A stretch of DNA of 64,000 bases, taken from positions 25,557,372 to 25,621,371 of the forward strand of contig NC_092797.1 of the NCBI RefSeq assembly GCF_918797505.1, in the 5' to 3' direction. The position numbers and the translations under genes are program-made. The notes beneath the pieces were generated by a model. The model was not told where the DNA came from, made no database searches, and saw nothing but the letters and a program-made list of their open reading frames with translations. Positions 32,755-44,384 of this stretch are shown piece after piece. This DNA is from Bemisia tabaci. Lineage: Eukaryota > Arthropoda > Insecta > Hemiptera > Aleyrodidae. The first letter of the stretch is position 1. Every line of letters begins with the position of its first letter.

Positions 32755-33005
32755 CTCCCATGCTAAGAAAAAACGCCGTATGAGCCTGTAGACGTTGCCC
32801 GATTCCCTTAATTAAAAACTAGATTTAATAGAAAAATTGTGAATAATTATTTTCGATTTTTCAGATAATTTTGTTCACAATTTGATCTTACTTATAGGAA
32901 AATTTCACGGGAGAATATGCATAACTTTCCGCAAAAATGAACGTTTTATCTGGAGAACTTTGGCAACTCTCGAATGTTCATACGGCGTTTTCCCTCAGCA
33001 GGCAG
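32755..33005. mobile_element. MITE E2, 4-bp CATG duplication
   Basis: CTCCCATGCTAAGAAAAAAC at the left, TTTTCCCTCAGCAGGCAG at the right, CATG at 32751-32754 and 33006-33009. Shares AACGCCGTATGAGCCTNTAG and GGCAACTCTCGAATGTTCAT with E1. Confidence 0.87.
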
Positions 33006-33009
33006 CATG

Positions 33010-33522
33010 ATAAGGGCAGGGGTTAACGCGTTGAAGTGGACTAATTAGCGGCAAGTTTGTCGGGTTAATTAACGGCATTTATTCACTCGACGCTGTGTTC
33101 ATTCTCTGCACGTTAACCCCGCCTCGTGAACGTGAGGAGGGGGAGGAGGGGGTCAGTGAAAAATGTTGAGTCCCGAGCTTCGAAAAACATGGGCCCATCG
33201 ACAAATCTGACGGGGATGAAACATTTAATTTTCTCTGTATCGTGCAGCCACGGAAAAATATAAAAATGCTCTCACTTAACAACTTAGGTCTGGTTAAGAG
33301 GTTACGTTTGATTAGATTAGATAATGCTTTTTTAAGTTTTAAAGGGTCTTCATTAGGGGTCTCAAAACTATACGAAGTATGATTAATTAGAATCCGAATT
33401 TGGTAATTGCGGGCCGCACCAGCATATGATCCAATCAGTGCTATTGTGGGCTCATCTGATTGTGAGTGCTCATAACTAGACAAACGAGAAAAAACACTAA
33501 GAAATGACCCGAAACTGTATGT
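33010..33522. other. Unassigned DNA
   Basis: A 164-codon minus-strand frame (33079-33573) runs through here into M2; it shows no domain and its N-terminus lies inside the MITE, so it is not called as a gene. Confidence 0.35.
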
Positions 33523-33672
33523 AACAAGGTGGAGAAATGGTGCTGGGTCCACATCATTTCGCGGGGAAATCAAAGCTAAGAAATTCCAACAATTTTTTGC
33601 ATTTTTGGAAATTTCTCATTTTTGATTTCCCCGCGAAAATGGCGTGAACCCAGCACCATTTCTCCACCTTGT
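33523..33672. mobile_element. Fold-back MITE M2
   Basis: 150 bp: ACAAGGTGGAGAAATGGTGC at the left and its complement at the right, with ATTTCGCGGGGAAATCAAAG pairing with TTGATTTCCCCGCGAAAAT. Better preserved than M1. Confidence 0.9.
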
Positions 33673-33722
33673 CAACTAAATAAATACGCACATTTTCACG
33701 ACACTGAATCATCTTCAGTATA

Positions 33723-33955
33723 CTGCAGTGCTAAGTAAAAAATTCGAATGTTGCCAAGTTTCCTCTCAGAAAATATTTATTTTTGCGGGAAGTTATGATT
33801 ACTTTTCCTTGAAATTTTGAGACTTTTAAGATCAAATTACGAACAAAATATTCTGAAAATTGGAGGTGAGACTTTCATAAATTTTTCTGAAAATTTTTGA
33901 TTTGTCGAAGGAAATTTGGCAACATTTGATGCTCATATGGCGTTCTTCCTTAGGA
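33723..33955. mobile_element. MITE E3, right end truncated
   Basis: Starts CTGCAGTGCTAAGTAAAAAA and runs to TATGGCGTTCTTCCTTAG, where the last bases of the terminal repeat are missing. TATA lies at the left. It shares TTTGGCAACATTTGATG-type text with E5. Confidence 0.7.
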
Positions 33956-34478
33956 AGTTCTCTGTAGGCTCCTTGAAATTCAGGTGCACTGAAGTACGAT
34001 TTGCGATTTTGAGAAATGTGTGAGTTTTTAAAGCAATGGCGAACCATTAAATCATATATTAATTTAAGTCATGTAAAACGTTCACCTGAATTTGGCTGCC
34101 GTCATTCGTCGTTGTAGCTCATTAAAAAACAAGCATACCAGTTAACGCTATTCAAAAAGAAAAAGAAACAAAACGCCATTTATGTAATATATTTTTTTAC
34201 ATGCCTCTAAAACGGTTGAAGTATTTTTGTTGTTGGTCTCTATTTGAAGAACTGCATACGTTACATGACGACGGCCATTTTTAGTTTCATATAGAGAGTC
34301 GTAAAATCCAACTGACTTACTATTTTTTATCAAATTATATTAGGTATGTATCAGCCGGCGTATGATACTTTTTAAAACGGAAAGCTCAAATATACGCAAT
34401 TGTTTTTTTAAAAACAAATTGTGAAGTTTTTAGTGAATAGCAGACCTTCTAGACGCACTCATCGTGAGTTTTCGTGAC
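33956..34478. other. Unassigned AT-rich DNA
   Basis: No repeat match. Short minus-strand frames without features. Confidence 0.4.
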
Positions 34479-34740
34479 ATATCGACGGTGTAAGTCAGCA
34501 ATCACATAACTCGTTTGCGGTGTCTGAAAATCTCAGCCTCTTTGTTATTTTTTTACAGGAGAACAAATTGACATCATTCCTTGAAGTTTTTGCAAAATTA
34601 TCTTCGCACAGAGAAGAAAAATCACGGCAGTCTTAAAGAATTGTCGATGAGTAGTTTTCCGTTTAAAAAATAAAGTATGACAGAAAGTCTGTGACGTCGC
34701 AAACCGAGTTATGTGATTGCCGACTTACACCGTCGATATA
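34479..34740. mobile_element. Fold-back MITE F5, best-preserved copy
   Basis: ATATCGACGGTGTAAGTCAG at the left and its near-perfect complement ending ACACCGTCGATAT at the right. The interior order is GCGGTGTCTGAAAATCTC, GGAGAACAAATTGACATCA, CACAGAGAAGAAAAATCACG, AAAGTATGACAG, GACGTCGCAAACCGAG. AC flanks both ends. Used here as the reference for F3, F4 and F6. Confidence 0.9.
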
Positions 34741-35195
34741 CCGTAATAGATATCTCATCTCTTCGCTCTATAGGAAAAGTTCACAACGCACATTTTGTAA
34801 TATTTTAAGGACAATCATCCGTCCCTGGAAAAATGGAAAATACACACCGTAAGTGTCCACGTAAAATTGGAGACGGCAGCAACTTTCGAGGCACGAAATA
34901 CGATGGAAACTAACTCGCGCTGATTACATCCAATGATCGAGACACCTCGAAATGCGGATTCGTGGGTGCACGACCGGGAGGACAACCAAAAACTGCACAC
35001 AGGTGGGGTTAAACTCATCACCCGCGAACGGAAAACCAATTGAGTTCTCCTCATTTGTCTCAGTCCTCTAACCACACTAGTACACGGAATGTCAAGCAGA
35101 ATCTCTCAAGGAAGAAAGCTCTAAAATTTAGTTAGAAATTTGGACATGTCTTACTTCAAGCTTGACTGCCCTCTTTACCATGTCACTGAAAAGAG
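34741..35195. other. Unassigned DNA
   Basis: No repeat match; an 86-codon minus-strand frame (34815-35075) is not supported by any feature. Confidence 0.35.
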
Positions 35196-35302
35196 CAGTG
35201 GCATGGCGTAATTTGCAATAGATCGATTGATCTGCCATTCGAACCCACGGAAAAGGATCGATAAGCAGGATGTTCGCAACAAACGCCTTAACCGGTTCAC
35301 TG
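35196..35302. repeat. Degenerate Q-family copy
   Basis: CAGTGGCATGGCGTAATTTG, then ATCGATTGATCTGCCATT and GGAAAAGGATCGATAA, ending near GTTCACTG, the family Q order with heavy decay and an internal deletion. Confidence 0.5.
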
Positions 35303-36555
35303 GATTTGTCCTAATAAATTTCATCTCCGCCTCCTTCGTCTGAGTTTACTCCTTAAAATCAGTGATAATCGATTTCTCAGTGGTTCAATTTTGATAGCTT
35401 GTTCAAGTCCCACCCATTACCTACGCCGATTTTTTTTATGTAACAGAAGAAGCACTAAAGTAAGAGATGGCACTGATGATGTTTCAAAAAGTCAAACGTA
35501 CTACTGACTTTCATCATTATACTTCAAAACTGGCAAAAAGCGTGCACCTCATGCCCGGGCGGGTAATGTGATATTAATCACTTGCATTATTACATTTATT
35601 CCAGTTCCTTGTAATCGGAATGATGAATGACACAAAAATAATAACTAAGCATCAATCATAGAGCCTGCATGTTGCCGAGTTTGAAAAATATTGTCAAGAC
35701 GTAATCTCTCACCCCTTCTCCATGGCTTCCCGAAAGGCAAGTCAGAATCGATTGTAATGAGACTGAAAAGCGGCCCCTTGCAGTCTGGCGTGCAATTCTT
35801 TTTGTTTCCCACCGAAATTAAACTTTCCCCCGATTCTGGGGCAAGGAGGAGGGACGGAAGGAAGCCATGGGTGGGGGGGGGAGTAGGGTTCGGCAAGACA
35901 TGCCTGGAGGATAGATGAAATGAGCGGAGCAGGCAGACACAGCAAGAAAAAATGATTCAAGGGAAAATAGTTTCATGAACACTATCCAAAGTGACATTCC
36001 TGTGCTTTTCGTTTGGGTTTTCAACGGAATGTCGACTCCTTATTCAACGAGCCTCAAAGAAAAAGAAGGCCGCGTACATTCCAACATTGGTCTCCAATCA
36101 AATGGACCTAGTTAAGCAAAAAGAACAGACCTAAAAATTCTGTGATTTTTAACTTTTAGCTTGGATACCTCTTTAGATTTGAGAGCCTTGGATCTTACGT
36201 CAAGAAGTGGATTTGAAATAATTTCAATGAAATAAAGATTATATAATGAAATACTGAACGTTTTATATGAACGATCGTTTGAAATTCTACGTTAATACAT
36301 TTACAGTCCCTTATCTTTTAATTCTAAAATTCCTCTCTCTTTCTTTCTCCCCTCCCCCCTTTCTCTTAAGTTTTTAACCTTTAAGCACACTCTGCAGCCA
36401 CTCTACACTACTGCCACAGTATACAAGTGGCAATGCGTTCAAATGGCGCACCAGCTAAACAACAAGATGGTGAGGAGGGGCCTAATATATGTAGAATAGT
36501 TTAATCTGTACCTTCATTTAATCCTACTGATATCAAAGCACGAAGGAAGATAATC
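35303..36555. other. Unassigned DNA
   Basis: About 1.25 kb. GC-richer at 35690-35930 with a G9 tract; overlapping frames there on both strands are short and without features. No repeat match. Confidence 0.35.
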
Positions 36556-37132
36556 AATCCTTTCATTTATGAGAAATGAACGAAGAAATTGTGAAAGAAC
36601 AAAAATAAATGTGGGTTAATAATTTTAACTTCCGCTGCCGCGCGCGCCACGCTGACTGCACTGCGTTTAGCGCAATGCGTGAAGTATTCTTACCGTCTTG
36701 TAGGCGCTATGCCTTTCGCGCCGACCGCTGCTAACCGCACTGTGTTTGACGCAATGCGTGAAGTATTCATGCAGTCTTGTAGGCGCTAATATGTGTTACA
36801 TACCGACTGCCGCGCAGCCTCGCCGCGCCGAGGGCTTCTCCTTTTTATCCCAAGTCCTCGTTATCATTGCTGTCTGCGCCGCGCCGCTCCGGGCCAAATT
36901 GCCTGTTTGGTTTCTCTTGAAACTCGACTAATTGAAGGTGCTGTCTCTTGTATCACCGAAAGACGATAAAATTAGAAATTACTACACTCTCAGGAAATAA
37001 GAGATTTTGTTGCCTTTTCTCGTTTGTAGTTTTTTTCTGAATCCGATTTTTTTTATAGCTTCATTTAAAAGAATCGCAAAATTTGCCGCCATGGGCCGCG
37101 GTCCATGTGGACACCTCCTAAATCCGGCCCTG
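36556..37132 (-). mobile_element. Truncated hAT-type element Y2
   Basis: Ends at 37132 with the complement of CAGGGCCGGATTTAGGAGG, the same terminus as Y1, and matches Y1 inward through CCGCCATGGGCCGCGG, the ATACAAGAGACAGCACCTT region and the GC-rich duplicated block. Homology stops at about 36556, so about 200 bp of the other end is lost. Inside, AATGCGTGAAGTATTC recurs 79 bp apart. Confidence 0.82.
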
Positions 37133-37223
37133 GGTTCAACATGTGAACATAGCCTAAAAGGTCAATTGTATAATATGAGGGAACGGGTTTCTCGTGATAG
37201 ATTTTTTATTCTTATTAGTATAA

Positions 37224-37376
37224 AATGGACTGCATTTTGCAGTTTGGACCTATTAATTATGGCTCATCTGAAAAAACTCTTATGAGCATAGGGAAATTAA
37301 TGGCACATACGTTGTTTTTAAACCGAGCCGGAATTTATAGTTCCTAATTGCAAAATGTAGTCCAAATGACAACGAA
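37224..37376. mobile_element. Fold-back MITE L2
   Basis: ATGGACTGCATTTTGCAGTT at the left and CAAAATGTAGTCCAAAT at the right; TTAATGGCACATACGTTGTT matches the complement in L1. 153 bp. It starts about 90 bp after the end of Y2. Confidence 0.87.
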
Positions 37377-37591
37377 AAGTGAAATTGTGATGAATTTTCT
37401 AATTTTGGGCGTTTCCAACTTGAATCCTAAAATTTTTGTTTGAGATTATGTTCTATTGTTTCGAGCCAAACGATACATCGAACCACTATCGAATATGATC
37501 CATTGCGAAGGAGGCTCTATTTCAAGAATTCGGGCGTTACTGCTCTGTAGCTCCTCGGAGAAAGGTCGAACATTCCGTTCGAGAGGTCACA

Positions 37592-37819
37592 CACTGGATT
37601 GAGTCAATTAGAGAGGTCGGACGTGCAATTTCTGACTAAAACTGCAAATGTTCTGGTTCATTTAGTCACATTTTACATTTCAAGGGGTGCTTTAAGTAGA
37701 AAATTTCACGAGGAAACCAATGAAATCACTTTAGAGCCTCGAAATTTTGTATAAACGGAGTTAAAAGCGTTTAGAGTTTTCAAATTTCGTCCGACCTCTC
37801 CTATTGACTCGATCCACTG
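37592..37819. mobile_element. Fold-back MITE X1 (empty site for E4)
   Basis: CACTGGATTGAGTCAATTAG at the left, CTATTGACTCGATCCACTG at the right, with AGAGGTCGGAC and GTCCGACCTCT just inside. Read on the minus strand, it continues across the point where X2 is broken by E4. Confidence 0.85.
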
Positions 37820-38276
37820 TGGGTCGGTATCTTGAACGAGTGTGGCGCGAGGTGGGTCACGTGGCGGTCATGTTCCGGGGCAGACAGTGTTGATTCGCCC
37901 GAGTGCGCGCTGCTCGCTGCAAGTTAAGAGAAATCAGTTAACGAAGGATTTTCGAAGGGAGGCGCGCCGACGAGCAACGAGACAGAGTTATCTCGCCGAA
38001 TGAAGATGCATCGACGGAACACACGTCTATCCGCCGAGGAGGCGAGGAAGCCACGGCGAGCGTGGGAGGAGGCCGGCGCGGCGGGGGGGGGGGGGGGGGG
38101 GGCTCTTGAAGGGAGGAATCGTCGGAGTAAAGAACGCCCAGGAGATTTTCTGTCGACAGACTTCTCCGGCAGCGGCAAATCCATTTTCGATTTACCGCCG
38201 CGTTGCCGCCCGCGTGGCTTCGCCAATCATCCACTTTAAACGCTTTCACTCACATTCCTCTCAAACGCTTTAATTA
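37820..38276. other. CpG-rich segment with a 20-G tract
   Basis: 37830-38240 is strongly CpG-rich (CGCGCCGACGAGC, CCGCCGAGGAGGCG) and contains G20 at 38083-38102. Frames on both strands give Pro- or Gly-rich products caused by the G tract. Among the better candidates for a host promoter or 5' untranslated exon, but with no decisive signal. Confidence 0.3.
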
Positions 38277-38691
38277 CACTGAAAAAAAATTCTCGGCGTT
38301 TTTACCAAGGTCCGTTGGTACATTTACCATCTCACTCTTTTTTTACCAATTATTGGTAATTTTACCTAGACAGACCGGTAAGCTTACCTAAAAACCGGTA
38401 TTTTTACGTTTTTTTCAGGTAAGAATACCACTTTTATTGGTAATCAATTACCGGTAACTTTGCCATTTTATCTCGGTAACTCTACCACAGTCGATAAAAA
38501 ATATTGGCGTTTTTACCAAGGTCCAGTAAAATTACCGAGAAAGTTCAATAATTTTACCGAGATTTCTCAGTAAAATTACCAATTCCATAAATGGTAATTT
38601 TATCGAGAAAAAACTGGGATCAAATAGAACCCTGAATTTTTGGTAATTTTACTCTTTTCTTAGTAAATACACCGAGATTTTTTTCTCAGTG
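38277..38691. mobile_element. Fold-back MITE B2 (CACTG type, TA duplication)
   Basis: 415 bp, CACTGAAAAAAAATTCTCGG at the left and CCGAGATTTTTTTCTCAGTG at the right, TA on both flanks. About nine tenths identical to B1 by eye. Confidence 0.92.
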
Positions 38692-38894
38692 TACTTCGGG
38701 GCCGTTCACGTATTACGTAACGCACTTTTTCCGATTCCCTCCCTTCTTGTAACGCACCCGTAACGTAGCCCTAAACCCCTCCTCTTTTTAATTACAAAAC
38801 GCTGGCCTGACCTCCCCCGCCCCCTTTGTAATGCACCGTAACGCTCCCCCTATGTGCGTTACGTAATACTTGAAAAGCCCCTTAGGCTCCTTCT

Positions 38895-39330
38895 TAAGGT
38901 GATTCGTCAAGCTCAAGTGACATGCGATATATCGCAATGATTAGTTATAAAATCTCGGCAGATTTTGAATTTTTAGCCAAACAAAGGATGATAGCCCCTG
39001 CGCAAGAGCCTACAGGATCATTCTAAGCCCAAAAATCGGCAAAGTTCAGAGAAATTAAAGCAGGATAGTGTTTGGAAAAAAACCTCGCATTCGATACAGA
39101 AATCTATAGCTGATCGAATGCGAGGTTTTATCCCAAACACTATTCTGCTTTCATTTCTCTGAAATTTGCAAATTTTTGGGTTTAGGATGATTCATAATGC
39201 TCATGCGCAGGGGCTATCGTACTCCTTTTTTTTGCTAAAATTTCAAAATCTGCCGAGATTTTTTACCTAATCGATGCGATATATCGCATGCCAGTTCGAC
39301 CACGTCAATTGAGCTTGACGAATGACCTTA
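38895..39330. mobile_element. Fold-back element J1, TTAA-type flank
   Basis: TTAAGGTGATTCGTCAAGCT at the left and AGCTTGACGAATGACCTTAT at the right. ATGCGATATATCGCA occurs in both arms, and a tight central hairpin holds CCTCGCATTCGATACAG with its complement. If the family targets TTAA, the flanks are TTAA and TTAT. Confidence 0.85.
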
Positions 39331-39480
39331 TAAAAATGGCAAATTTTAGCACACGGTTATCTGGTTTGATAGATTTAACCATATTCAGGCACAGCAGATT
39401 TTTGCGTCTGTTAAGATATACAGTTGAATTGGATATATTTCTATTAAAGACAACTTAAAAATTTGCGGACTTTCCCAGCA

Positions 39481-39658
39481 GTATATCGACGGTGTAAGTT
39501 CGCAACCACGTATCTCGGTTTTCAACGTCGTAGAATTCCTGTCATTCTTTCTTTTTTGAATGAAAAACCACTCGACGGCAAGCATGAAAACTGCCGTGAT
39601 TTTTCTCCATACGAAGAAAATTTTGCGAAAACTTCAACAATGATGTCGATTTGTTCTC

Positions 39659-39697
<39 letters not shown>

Positions 39698-39760
39698 ATT
39701 CAAGCAGCGGAGATTTTCTAACACCGCAAACAAGATACGTGGTTGCGGACTTATTTAACC
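39481..39760. mobile_element. Fold-back MITE F6 with expanded A-tract
   Basis: TATATCGACGGTGTAAGTTC at the left; CGCAAACAAGATACGTGG and TTGCGGACTTA at the right with a decayed terminus. Inside, after TTGTTCTCCT, lies A34 (39662-39695), where F4 has TTTA7. Confidence 0.82.
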
Positions 39761-39779
39761 ATGTTTCTCGAACACGACG

Positions 39780-39970
39780 ACGCACGTTGATGACGGCGCA
39801 GACATACAACTATTCGTACTTGATGGATGTCCGTGTTGCATCTTCAAAATTGAAGGCGCGATGGTGCGGAGTGTGAACTCGCAATTCTCTAATCTGGTAG
39901 CAATCAGATGTCGCTCAGATTGGGAGGAGAGTTCAAAAACAATCAGCCCGCAGTTTAATCGCCTGTAAGG
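39780..39970 (+). repeat. Dispersed repeat G4
   Basis: The clearest copy of the core: GTTGATGACGGCGCAGACAT, ACAACTATTCGTACTTGATG, GTCCGTGTTGCATC, AAAATTGAAGGCGCGATGG, AACTCGCAATTCTC, GATGTCGCTCAGATTGGGAG. It follows F6 by about 20 bp. Confidence 0.8.
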
Positions 39971-40741
39971 CCGAGTTGCATTCAACTCGATCTGCAAGTC
40001 GACTGTCACGATCGATCTGTAAGATTAGAGCTTCTTTTTATTTTTTATTTTTTCTGGTGTGAAATTGGGTCTAAGTTTCTGTATCCCCGATGTGGCAACG
40101 CGAACTCGCCGAAACAAGGGCTCCAGTTTTGCCAATTCCTCGCTCTCCCGTGAGCCTCGGATCGGAGCCCCAAAAAAAAGAAACAATTGTCGAGGCGGCG
40201 AAAGCGTTTCAATCATAACGCCTTGAATAAATTATCGACGATTTAGTGACTCGCCGCAGCGCTAAATCATACATCACTCGCAACCGCGGCGGCGAGGCTT
40301 AGACTCCGTCTCGCTCCATCCACCTCCGGACTCATCCCATGAATAAGGACGGAAACTCTTCCCTCATCCTATTCTTCACTCGTGTAGAGGATCACCGTGT
40401 TTCCTGGCTTTGCCACTGATCATTCCCTCCCCCCACCCCTTGATGCTGCTCCTGCAGACGCAGTAAATCCACCCCTTCCCTCACGCCATTCCTTGGGCTC
40501 GTGGCGGCTCATTTTTCAGGGTTGTTTACTTTCGTTTTTTCCCCAGTCATGCCTCCTGGTCCACAGCGGCGGTATCAAAACATAGAGAAAATACAGAAGG
40601 TGGTGGCAAGGCAGCCATCTTGAAGACTGGCTGTGACGTAGAAAAGTACACGGACTAGCGTGCTTAGAGTCCCTTCATACTGAGAGTCAAGACAATGTGA
40701 ATCCATTTCTGATTGGTTCCCGTATTTTAGGCCTTCGCAGT
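39971..40741. other. Unassigned DNA, CpG-rich at 40240-40330
   Basis: No repeat match and no supported exon. Confidence 0.35.
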
Positions 40742-40931
40742 GTCACAAACGGGAATAAAGATTACATTTTCACCGATTGCAAAGATTCTAATTTGGAATG
40801 GACCAGGAAATTACGGGTTCGGCAAGGAACAAAAGAATTGAGAGAAGGAACGGAGAAAGGAATTTAAGAATGGGCCGATCAAAGATTACGACAAACGTTC
40901 AATTTGTGTAATCTTTATTCCCATTTGTGAC
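40742..40931. mobile_element. Fold-back element T
   Basis: GTCACAAACGGGAATAAAGA with TTACA at the left pairs with TGTAATCTTTATTCCCATTT and GTGAC at the right; the interior is A/G-rich. 190 bp. Confidence 0.78.
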
Positions 40932-40946
40932 TCCCAGTTGCACAGA

Positions 40947-41379
40947 GTTTTCAAAACAGCCAAGTTCCGATACCCGGATTATCGTTTTGCATAGTTCATA
41001 TTATTTTGTTATATTCCGTACCGCTTGTTTATTCTTAATCCTCGTATAAAAACCACCCATTTGCTAAATACTATTCTAGCTGAAGCGCACTTAAGCTATG
41101 CATTGATGACTGCAAAAATGTGAACGAAAATCGAAAAGGCCAGCGTGCATGAAGGCTATTTCCATTTAAATCTTCCGTCACATTCTTACGGCGCAATGAT
41201 ACAACTATTTGAACTCTCCGGAATGCGTGAGGTATCACGCCGCATTTGAAGGCGTTTTCAAAAACGGCAAGTTCCGATACCCGGATTATCGTTTTGCATA
41301 CTTCATTTATTTTGTTTTCATTTCTAACCACTTGTTTATTCTTAATCCTCGTATAAAAACCACCCATTTGCTAAATACA
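40947..41379 (+). repeat. Direct repeats flanking a G5 fragment
   Basis: 40947-41069 and 41254-41379 are direct repeats of about 123 bp sharing CAAGTTCCGATACCCGGATT, ATCGTTTTGCATA, and CTTGTTTATTCTTAATCCTC through CCACCCATTTGCTAAATAC. Between them is about 185 bp whose right part (41206-41262) is a G-family fragment. The pair could be a short local duplication or LTR-like ends; the fragment favours duplication. Confidence 0.75.
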
Positions 41380-41641
41380 ATTATTTAAAAAAAAAAAAAA
41401 AATCCGTTTGAACAAAATCGCCTCCCAAAAATTCAACATTCGAATAAACGCGAATTTTTTTCGCTCCATCGAAAAACCATCACCTCAACTTGCATCATAA
41501 CGAGCCTGTTTTGAATTAATGGGTGTTTAATTATGGATTTTTATTGTGTTAGGCAATGGGACTTAACCGATTTCTCGAGAATTTTAAAGAGCTTTCGTCC
41601 CCAGTATAGTCGAAAAAGCAGCTCAGCATTAACGACTTTAT

Positions 41642-41902
41642 TTGAATTAGTGAGAACGAAAACACACCAACTCGGAAACACGAAAATAATCAAGACACGC
41701 ACAAAACTGCAGAGTAGGTGAAGAAGTTAAAGTAAGAAAAATATTTTTTCTGCCAAAAGGCATGCACTTATACACACTTTAAAGATAAAAGTTGGAACAG
41801 ATGCGCTAACTTCAATGACCTTCACGTAAATTAACTGTCTTTAATGGAAATTGAGCATTTTTGAGTTACCGAGTTTGTGTGTTTCCGTTCTCACTGATTC
41901 AT
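41642..41902. mobile_element. Fold-back MITE P2
   Basis: TTGAATTAGTGAGAACGAAA at the left and CCGTTCTCACTGATTCATTT at the right. Interior AGACACGCACAAAACTGCAG, GTAGGTGAAGAAGTTAAAGT and TGACCTTCACGTAAATTAAC match P1. 261 bp. Confidence 0.88.
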
Positions 41903-44384
41903 TTAGAACCGTCGTTCGTACAGTTTGCTGTAAAATTTGCCACTGGATGTTTTCCCAAGAGGCCTTAATATTGCACCTAGAACAAAGTTGCTATTTCATC
42001 GTAAGAACAAAGCTGCTATTTCGTTGTAAGAACAAGAGGACGAAAGGATACGGAGCACGGATTGCGCCTGTCCTAGACGTTTTATCAATTAATAGAAGGC
42101 AAGGGGGGGATGAGGGGAATGAGTTTAACACCTCGTGATTATGTGGAACCCGATGAAATATGTTTTTGTTGTGCGAGTAATTCATCCGGATGCTAGCGCG
42201 GTGCCTGGTCCCTTGCCCAAGTTCCCCGGCTATAATCAACAGTTTGAAATATTGGAGCACCGCGCCGCTAAAAACAGCAGATGAGTGCCGCTCAGTTCCT
42301 CGCTAAGTTGGCCCAATGTCGATCTTTCTCAGCCAAACGCTGAAATTTCCGGATGACAATTCGCTGGATTATTTTTAAAAAATTTTGTTCTTAATACTGG
42401 CAACGTCATTAATACGTTGGCAACCAGGTTTGTCCAAAGAGTGACGAAAGAAAATCTAACTAAATTAAATATTTATCTCAAAAACTATTCCTAATGTTTT
42501 CCACGAATGATTTCAGTCTTTTAAAAACGTTTATTTTTGAATCCTCCTCTCGTGACTGGGGAATGAACAACTGATTCAAAACAAAAACAAAAAATCACGA
42601 GTGAGAAAGATTGACAACAGTGTGCAAGATTTTTCGTACTCTTAGATTCGGTACTCTTGCATCTTTTGCAAGAAACCCTTTAGTTGCCGATAACGCAGAT
42701 AGAAGTGCCGGAGACTGCTTAACATTTGAAAACGCACGATGCACACTCTGCAAATAGTGCGTAAGGAGTGAGTGTCAGACTTTGTCGTATGACGTAAGAC
42801 ATGTCATGGAATTGGTGCAATTTTACCTGAATCTTTATTCATGGATCTGTTCTTTTTGTAAGAAATTGACTCATTGCCATTGAATAATCCTCATCTGTTA
42901 TCCTCCTTTTCACTGGTGTCGAGCCAAGTACAACTCATCGCCGGTATGTGAAGTAAAGAGCTATTTTTGCCACCATTTCGAAGCTTAATTTAAAATTGTA
43001 AGGATGAATGTAGTTGGTGAAACAAACGATTTGCCTCAAAGCTGTCTCACTGCAACCAGCCATGTGACTATTTCACGAGAAAATGTGTGTAAATAGGTTT
43101 CATGAGAGAATTAGTGAAATCAGATTTCATGAGAAAATCTGCGAAACATTCCATCATTGTTAAAATTTAGTGACCGATCATTGTGCGCCAGGTCAGAGTA
43201 TAGAAGAGGGGAGTTCTGAGCCCGATTTTTCCGCTTCAGTCCCTCGAATTCATGACCATTTAAAGCTTGTGTGCTAGTTTGTGCACTTCATACTCCACAC
43301 AAATTAAGCATGTGTAGCTTCAGTGTGTTCCACGCAGTTACCTCTGTAAAACGAAAACTTGTTCAAGTGTGTTCATCAGATGTATAATGAAGTGGTTGAA
43401 ACTTGTCGGTTAGGCCGATTTTGGGTTTAAATTAATCAAAAAACACTCATAATAACGCGATTATTGTTGGACGTGCACGTGTATTCATCAACGTGTATTC
43501 ACTTACTTTGTTTTGACGAGAAACCTAATTTTTCAAATTCGGACGTTAACTCCCCCTTTTCCTCCAAATGGATCGCCAGGCTAAAAACACGTGAACGTAA
43601 AAATCGCGGAAAAAACCAGACTAATATTCATTTTCACATCCTTTGCGTGTGCGTTTTGATCATCGAAATTGCTTACTTTTGCAAATATTTTAATATACCT
43701 TTAACGTATCATCTCATCGATTCATCCAATTAAACTCGGCGCTTAGTTCCGATTACAAATTGGTCGCATTGGTGCTCCGGTAAGCGGTTTGTAAAATAAC
43801 AAATCCCTGAAACAAAGAGATTCAAAGGCTTATCATTTGTCAACAGCCTGCACAATAAACAATCGAGTCTGTCGGAGAGGAAAAATAGAGAGAAAATCGG
43901 CTCGGGAGCTACGTTGAATGGGGGCGGAGGGGCCGGCTGAGAGCACCAATAAGTTCGGAAAACACGTCATTAAAATCTGATCGTTGGTATTCAATTCTAC
44001 GTGGTTACAATTGAGATGGATCCCGGAGCCTCTCATTTATTTGGTTTTCCTCTCTGTTACTCTTCAGCTTTCATGCCAAAGCCTCCTTTTCCGGCGATAT
44101 GCTTATCTATTCGTTTGTTCTATTTTTTTCCCCGTTTCCTTTTTTCCTTCAAGCTGTCCTCTCCTTCCATGCCTGGCTCCTCATCTCCTACAAGCATTGT
44201 CAAATCATATCGAAACTTAATTGGGGCCCACGACCGTGGAAAAGGGCAGAGAAATAGTATATGAAATTGTATACGTCACGTCGCAGGCAATTATTCAGAT
44301 CAGGCATTTTATCAAATGCCTACACAGAGAGAAATTTCAACACAAAAGTTCGGGTAATACGGAAAGTAAAACACAAAATGACCC
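41903..44384. other. Unassigned repeat-poor DNA
   Basis: Nearly 2.5 kb. A 26-bp unit (GAACAAAGYTGCTATTTC) is tandemly repeated about 2.3 times at 41982-42032. A T/C-rich stretch at 44090-44210 gives overlapping open frames of 78-87 codons without domain features. Confidence 0.35.

Noticed and set aside
33079..33573. 164-codon minus-strand open frame
   Set aside because: Its start lies inside fold-back M2 and no domain is seen.
36746..36931. 61-codon frame with hydrophobic stretch in the GC-rich block
   Set aside because: Lies inside the truncated hAT element Y2; the equivalent frame recurs in Y1 because the DNA is repeated.
38000..38249. Pro-rich and Gly-rich frames on both strands
   Set aside because: Generated by the G20 tract and CpG-rich context; three overlapping frames on both strands look equally open.
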